Assembly (NCBI RefSeq): GCF_902729405.1
Contig: NZ_LR746496.1
Location: 2,542,001 to 2,606,000, forward strand
Length of the DNA stretch: 64,000 bases
Reading direction: 5' to 3'
From: Acididesulfobacillus acetoxydans
GTDB taxonomy: Bacteria > Bacillota > Desulfitobacteriia > Desulfitobacteriales > Desulfitobacteriaceae
Shown: in pieces, positions 61,948 to 64,000 of the stretch
Layout of the letters: each line of letters begins with the position of its first letter
Numbering within the stretch: the first letter of the stretch is position 1
Notes under the pieces: generated by a model
The model's input: the letters and a program-made list of their open reading frames with translations, nothing else
Databases searched by the model: none
What the model was told of the DNA's origin: nothing
Made by a program: the position numbers and the translations under genes

Positions 61948-63438
61948 ATGGAAGAAGTAAGGGTGCGTTTTGCGCCCAGCCCCACGGGCTATTTGCACAT
62001 AGGTGGGGCCAGGACGGCGCTATTCAATTGGCTCTTTGCGCGCCACAACAGGGGTAAACTGGTTCTTCGCATCGAAGATACAGACAGCAACCGAATGAAA
62101 GAAGATTCGGTTGCGCAAATTCTCGGCAGCCTGCGCTGGTTGGGAGTGGATTGGGACGAAGGGCCGGAAAAGGGGGGAGATTACGGGCCATATTACCAAT
62201 CACAGCGGCAGGAATTCTATACTGCCGCAGCCAAAGCCCTAGTTGAAGAAGGCAAAGCCTATTATTGCTTTTGCAGCGAGGAGGAACTGGCGGCGGAACG
62301 CGAGGTGCGGCGCCGGGAAGGTTTGCCTCTTCTCTACAGCGGCAAATGCCGTTCTCTGGCTGCCAGTGAAGTTCGGGGGAGACTGGAGCAGGGGCTGAAA
62401 CCGGTTATTCGCCTCAAAGTGCCGGAGTGCGATCGGATCTTGGTAAAGGATATGATACGCGGGACCGTCAGTTTTCCCCGGGACCAGTTCGATGACTTCA
62501 TTATCGTAAAATCGAACGGTTTGCCGGCCTACAATTTTGCCTGTGTGGTGGATGATCATGCCATGCGGATCAGCCATGTCATCAGAGCTGAGGAACATTT
62601 GCCCAATACCCCTAAGCAACAGCTGATTTATGAGGCTTTGGCTTACGAAATTCCCCAATTTGCCCATTTGTCTATGATCCTGGCACCTGACCGGAGCAAG
62701 CTGAGCAAGCGACACGGAGCGACTTCGGTCAGCGAATTCAAAGAGATGGGCTGCTTGCCGGAAGCCGTGGCTAATTATTTGACACTTCTCGGTTGGTCTC
62801 CGGCCGAAGAGCAAGGGGAGATCATATCTCCGGCGGAGGTTGTTCCGTCGTTTTCCCTGGAGAAGGTTTCTAAGACAGCGGCCATATACGATTTACAGAA
62901 GTTGTTCTGGCTCAACGGCCGCTACATTACGGATTGTGACTTAGAGAAGCTGGCACTCCAGGCAGTGCCCTTTCTCCTTGAGGAAGGGATCCTGTCCCCA
63001 TTCGAGGCGGAACAAAACCATGGCTACATCTTATCTGTTCTCCGGACTGTCAGGGACCGGGTGAAGACTCTGAAGGAGCTGGCGGAGGCCAGTCGCTACT
63101 TTTTCCGGGATATCGAAGGATATGAGGAAAAAGGCAAAGAGAAATACTTCGGTCGGCCGGGCGCGGCTGATCTGCTCGCCCAAGGGAGAGAGCGCTTGGC
63201 CGAGGTTGAGGTCTTCACGGCGGAAAATACGGAGCGGGCTTATCGCGACTTGATCGCGGAATTAGCCATCAAGGGTGGGCAACTTATTCACCCGACCAGA
63301 CTTGCCCTGACGGGGCGCACCGTGAGCCCCGGTTTGTTTGAAGTCATGGGTGTGCTGGGTCGGGAGAGATGCCTGGACCGTCTTGAACAGGCGGTTAAAT
63401 TCACTAGATTGTATAATGCTGAGAAAAAGGAAACCTAA
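61948..63438 (+). CDS. gltX: Glutamyl-tRNA synthetase
   Basis: A 496-residue class I synthetase. VRFAPSPTGYLHIGGARTALFNWLFAR contains the HIGH-type motif; RSKLSKRHGATSV is the KMSKS-type loop. A zinc site is retained (YCFCSEEE...YSGKC). ATG 61948 follows GAGGAG. In organisms lacking glutaminyl-tRNA synthetase it also charges tRNA-Gln. It sits just upstream of a tRNA-Glu gene. Confidence 0.97.
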   Translation: MEEVRVRFAPSPTGYLHIGGARTALFNWLFARHNRGKLVLRIEDTDSNRMKEDSVAQILGSLRWLGVDWDEGPEKGGDYGPYYQSQRQEFYTAAAKALVEEGKAYYCFCSEEELAAEREVRRREGLPLLYSGKCRSLAASEVRGRLEQGLKPVIRLKVPECDRILVKDMIRGTVSFPRDQFDDFIIVKSNGLPAYNFACVVDDHAMRISHVIRAEEHLPNTPKQQLIYEALAYEIPQFAHLSMILAPDRSKLSKRHGATSVSEFKEMGCLPEAVANYLTLLGWSPAEEQGEIISPAEVVPSFSLEKVSKTAAIYDLQKLFWLNGRYITDCDLEKLALQAVPFLLEEGILSPFEAEQNHGYILSVLRTVRDRVKTLKELAEASRYFFRDIEGYEEKGKEKYFGRPGAADLLAQGRERLAEVEVFTAENTERAYRDLIAELAIKGGQLIHPTRLALTGRTVSPGLFEVMGVLGRERCLDRLEQAVKFTRLYNAEKKET

Positions 63439-63741
63439 GGCAGGTAAACGGCGAAAAGTGCCGCTAATGATAAGATAACGGATGTTTGCGGGCATTGCCT
63501 TTGGCGAATATAAAGTATAACATAAAGTCTTGCATGGGCGTGGAGGTTGGGTTCCCCAACTCGTGAAAGAACGGCGTCGGTCGCGGGCTGATGATGATGC
63601 CGGGATGACGTTTGAGGTTGCATGTCGTGGCCCATAGACCGCAGTCGGCCTCGACCCGGGCGTAATCATTGAAGCTGGGTGATGGGGCGGCGGGTTTGTG
63701 TTTTTAGCAGATTCGTGTATAATTGTATAAGGTTGTAGTTT
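63439..63741. other. gltX-tRNA spacer
   Basis: About 300 bp without a gene. A TATAAT at 63718-63723 with a weak TTTGTG 17 bp upstream is the probable tRNA promoter. Confidence 0.5.
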
Positions 63742-63817
63742 GGCCCCATGGTCAAGAGGCCTAAGACGCTGCCCTCTCACGGCAGAAACAGGGGTTCGAA
63801 TCCCCTTGGGGCTACCA
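63742..63817 (+). tRNA. tRNA-Glu (anticodon CUC)
   Basis: A 76-nt tRNA with acceptor stem GGCCCCA/TGGGGCT, anticodon stem CTGCC/GGCAG, loop CTCTCAC (anticodon CTC with T33), a T-arm AGGGG-TTCGAAT-CCCCT, discriminator A and an encoded CCA. It reads GAG glutamate codons. Confidence 0.96.
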
Positions 63818-63826
63818 GAAAAATAC

Positions 63827-63864
63827 CATCTACGGACAGAAGTTCTATCCGTAGATGTTTTCTT
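63827..63864 (+). terminator. Terminator of the tRNA-Glu transcript
   Basis: CATCTACGGA (63827-63836) pairs with TCCGTAGATG (63848-63857), followed by TTTTCTTTT. Confidence 0.92.
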
Positions 63865-64000
63865 TTGCGAAAACAAAAGCATCTTTCACAAGCCCTAAAG
63901 GTAGCTTGTAAGCAGGCTAAAAGTGCGCTAAAATTGGTCATGAATGGATGGGGTGAAACCTAGCCGAAAATTAACGGAAGAATGTGGAATAATATTTAGT
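63865..64000. other. Window end, nothing identified
   Basis: AT-richer than the rest of the window. No gene can be supported before the window ends. Confidence 0.4.

Noticed and set aside
63827-63864. Attenuator or riboswitch after the tRNA
   Set aside because: A plain terminator (10-bp stem and T-run) explains it.
63742-64000. Integration site of a mobile element at tRNA-Glu
   Set aside because: No integrase and no direct repeat of the tRNA 3' end is visible before the window ends; the sequence beyond is AT-richer, but that is not enough.

Overview
The window is a GC-rich stretch of chromosome from an endospore-forming, very probably anaerobic Firmicute of the class Clostridia (Peptococcaceae/Desulfitobacteriaceae-like). 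The evidence is a minor alpha/beta SASP, SpoIID, four YjcZ-type mini-proteins and a CotD-like coat protein, T-box leaders, many GTG/TTG starts with strong AGGAGG-type ribosome binding sites, and the order ruvCAB-spoIID-queA-tgt-yajC-secDF-recJ-apt-relA-dtd-hemZ-hisS-aspS, which is familiar from that group. I cannot name the species. Almost everything is ordinary chromosomal housekeeping. I see no prophage, transposase or CRISPR array.

Layout. 1-3.4 kb: the end of a RACo/DUF4445 ferredoxin-ASKHA protein, a small cupin and an unknown membrane-associated protein. 3.4-5.7 kb (minus strand): hom-thrB. 6.1-15.5 kb: branched-chain amino acid genes ilvE-ilvD-ilvB-ilvN-ilvC-leuC-leuD-leuB; leuA is not present. 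15.5-19.6 kb: a T-box leader followed by proC-proB-proA. 19.8-22.8 kb: a glutaredoxin-like protein, a SASP, a 664-bp non-coding stretch with palindromes, DUF3842 and cysK. 22.9-31 kb: yebC, ruvCAB, spoIID, queA, tgt, yajC. 31-36.7 kb: structured RNA, an APC permease, a PP2C phosphatase and Ser/Thr kinase pair, two divergent P-II genes and an HD hydrolase. 36.8-41.7 kb: secD-secF and a second acetohydroxyacid synthase (ilvB-ilvN). 42-46 kb: DUF1638, then a sporulation/envelope island (deacetylase lipoprotein, four mini-proteins, coat protein). 46-59.6 kb: a CDF metal exporter, lapA, recJ, apt, relA, dtd, an MBL hydrolase, hemZ and T-box-hisS-aspS. 59.9-61.9 kb: a small metal/redox module (CsoR-family repressor with its operator, thioredoxin, a Cys-rich mini-protein and a CopZ-like Fe-S/zinc metallochaperone). 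61.9-64 kb: gltX and a tRNA-Glu(CUC).

The most interesting signal is in the CopZ-like gene. Its reading frame stops at a TGA that sits exactly where homologues have the first Cys of a terminal Cys-Cys pair. The next codon is TGC, the frame stays open for 20 further codons, and a hairpin with a GGU apical loop lies 14-29 nt after the TGA. I propose a selenocysteine-containing member of this family. The second theme is that the region is littered with short tandem repeats of unrelated sequence. In intergenic DNA the unit lengths are mostly not multiples of three (10, 13-14, 19, 23, 28, 38 bp); inside genes (glutaredoxin, hemZ, recJ) they keep the reading frame. Third, a ~105-bp inverted-repeat element occurs twice, 30 kb apart, upstream of unrelated genes. 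Structured, unassigned leaders precede the permease and the CDF exporter.
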